Source of the DNA: Monomorium pharaonis
Taxonomy: Eukaryota > Arthropoda > Insecta > Hymenoptera > Formicidae
Length of the DNA stretch: 64,000 nt
NCBI RefSeq assembly: GCF_013373865.1
Contig: NC_050468.1
Location: 17,006,774 to 17,070,773 of the forward strand
Reading direction: 5' to 3'
The position numbers and the translations under genes were made by a program. Within the stretch, counting starts at the first letter, position 1. Every line of letters begins with the position of its first letter. Below are positions 62,025-64,000 of this stretch, piece by piece. Under the pieces are notes generated by a model. The model did no database searches. It was not told where the DNA came from and saw only the letters and a list, made by a program, of their open reading frames with translations.

Positions 62025-63803
62025 AGAAACTTTTTATTGCTGTTTTATGCAAAAAAATCCAATTTACAAAGAGCATACACTTTTTTGTAAAGAATATGCA
62101 TTACGAATGTAAATAATGCGTTATAAATATATTATTTTCTTCAAACAACTTTTAAATAATTATTTCTAAAATAAAATACTAATTTTTTTACAAAAAATAA
62201 TCTCTTCTACCAAACAGTTATACATTTTGAAGTAGGCACCATTAAATTATTTGTTGTAAATACTAAGTTTATATGAAGCTAAATGACTTTTATACACCAT
62301 GAATTTCTTATTGCAGTACATTTTGCCGATTCTGCCTCAATTCAGATATACAAAAAAAAATGTTTTAGATCATATAATATTGCACAATAATATTCTTAAA
62401 TGTTCAAAGAATATACCATAAATTTTTAAAGATTTTAAAAAATTCTCTTTGAAAAACTCTTTGAAAAACATAAATGTTCACCAGTGTCCTAGGTAGCCAA
62501 GTCTAACACTAAACAGTCTGAAAATCAGGGTGGTCTGCGAAGGAATAATATAAAAATTTTGGTATTATATTTACTATCTTTAACGTTGTATATAAATTTC
62601 TATGACTATTAAAACAGACTGTTTGAATTTTCTTGCTTATTTTAGTCTCGAAAATTGAAGAGCAAACAAAGGATGTAATAATCGTTTGAAGCAAATTGAA
62701 TAATTTAATTCGTGGAAAATGGTGGTTTGTTATTTGCTGTTAATTATTTTCTGTATTACATTTTACTGCATGAATCTTCTTCTATAAAGTTTTCCTCTAC
62801 AATGGCAAAACGTGCCGAGCTTCCTGTCGCGATATTTGCTGATACTCAGAACTGTCCTACTTGCCTTTTCTTTTCTAAAATAACGCTTACGGTAAAACCT
62901 AGGATAATGTATACAGTGAAAACTTTTGGTGAATATTTTCTCGAAAGAAGAAAGTATTTCATAAATTTAAATATAAAATACTTCATAAATTAATTGTCAA
63001 TTTATATTATTCCAAGTGTACAAATTAAAAGAACACAATAAACTTTATTTTATATTGAACAAATATTAAATAGTAAAAATATTTTTAAAATTCACATTTC
63101 TTAACCCTACATTGTTCTTGTTCAATAAAATAAACATTAGTGTTCTTGTATGAATACCATGCCAGGCATATTATATGTGTGTCATTATATTAGAGCCACA
63201 ATTTTCTTAAATTATATTGAGAAAATCGTTAAGAAAAAAATAGAATTTAGTAAAAGAAATACAAATAGTAGACACAAAATAAAACAGTAGTTTATGTTGC
63301 GGCAGCATATTTTATAAGCACAAAAGAATCATCGACATTCGTCGATCTATCGTGATAAATCAATAAGATAACAGTGCAAGTCGATTGTACGTATGCTCTC
63401 ACCGTGAACATTGCGTTCAGAAATATCACACTTTAACACTTTCAAAGCCTTAATAAAAATTGTATTGAACGAAATTGAAAGAAATTGAAGAAATTGAAAG
63501 AAAACAACTATACAAATATACTCTAGAAGGTTGTAAATAAAAAGCTGAATAAGTTACAGAGTCAATTTTTATACCACATTTATGCAATTGAAAAAGTCAA
63601 ATGTGAACCGAGTGTTCGCTTCATACAAGAGCAATAGAGGGTTTAAGAAAATTAACGTATTACACACAATTTATTGAAGATACTTCAATATTGCATGCTT
63701 CGTAATATAATTAAAGATTTACAATAAAACTTAAATTGTTACATTTTTAACAATGGTAATTCTATCTATTTCTCAGAATATCGTATAAAGAAATTTATCT
63801 CAC
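62025..63803. other. Noncoding AT-rich stretch
   Basis: No repeat or exon stands out. Open frames at 62509-62694 and 62712-62993 lack supporting features. Confidence 0.55.
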
Positions 63804-63920
63804 CGGTACGTCACAGCTTTCAGCGGAAATAAAAATTTGCTTCGAAAGAAAAGCATTTTCTTCTTGTAGATAAAGTTCTGGAGGAGCGTATACTGCGCAA
63901 CCTGCCATTGGCTTCACCAT
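63804..63920 (-). CDS. Candidate first coding exon, unknown protein
   Basis: On the minus strand ATG at 63918-63920, in good context (gctgcgATGg), opens 39 codons up to the donor ccg|gtgaga: MVKPMAGCAVYAPPELYLQE, then ENAFLSKQIFISAESCDVP. An in-frame stop upstream supports this ATG as a start. The region is GC-rich to the window end, as expected near a promoter or 5' UTR. The exon ends in phase 0, while the cysteine-rich exon at 55868 needs a phase-1 partner, so the two cannot be directly spliced; a linking exon or two separate genes are both possible. The protein is not recognised. Confidence 0.4.
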
Positions 63921-64000
63921 CGCAGCACTCGTCTTGTCTTATCGACACGTCGATATTCCTCACTATCAGCCGGCGATGAGCAAAGGACGTTGAAGTCTTC

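Overview
The window looks like nuclear DNA from an insect, most simply a hymenopteran such as an ant. It is very AT-rich, with scattered CpG-rich islands, short coding exons separated by long introns, many microsatellites and many short inverted-repeat transposons. There are no operons, Shine-Dalgarno sites or long uninterrupted bacterial-style ORFs. The species call is inference.

The left third (1-22.7 kb, + strand) holds most of one DEG/ENaC (pickpocket-type) cation-channel gene. I rebuilt nine exons by splice sites, reading phase and family motifs: TM1 (1148-1290), proximal extracellular region (6237-6408), cysteine core (8567-8712), the GLTVV segment (9653-9785), the long loop exon (12532-12832), a 54-base exon (15261-15314), two exons before TM2 (16407-16572, 16664-16770) and the TM2/C-terminal exon (22477-22724). 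From 6237 onward every junction is in phase, which gives a nearly complete extracellular domain, TM2 and stop. The intron after 9785 has a GC donor instead of GT. The exon that should follow TM1, carrying the family's conserved I-C-N motif, was not found, and the N-terminal exon(s) lie outside the window or were missed.

The introns are full of mobile DNA: an 885-bp TIR element, a TTAA-flanked 597-bp element and a solo end of the same family, and a 192-bp TA-flanked MITE. The last intron (16.8-22.5 kb) is the most striking. It contains a 2.1-kb palindrome with two 916-bp arms, each arm carrying its own hairpin, followed by partial copies of its terminus and then a three-unit tandem array whose units are themselves foldbacks.

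From 22.7 to 64 kb coding evidence is sparse. A cysteine-rich exon on the minus strand (55582-55868) is the best supported; a possible minus-strand start exon (63804-63920) and two weaker candidate terminal exons (39378-39456 minus, about 49708-49860 plus) are also listed. This part may be introns of a long minus-strand gene, but the exons could not be joined. It also holds an 865-bp hAT-type foldback element with a perfect 8-bp target duplication and GC-rich ends, a mariner-like deletion derivative that keeps a transposase C-terminus, a Tourist/Harbinger-like MITE, a dispersed 205-bp duplication (37.5 and 42.5 kb) and about twenty GC-rich islands of unknown role. I see no tRNA, rRNA, CRISPR or bacterial-type system.
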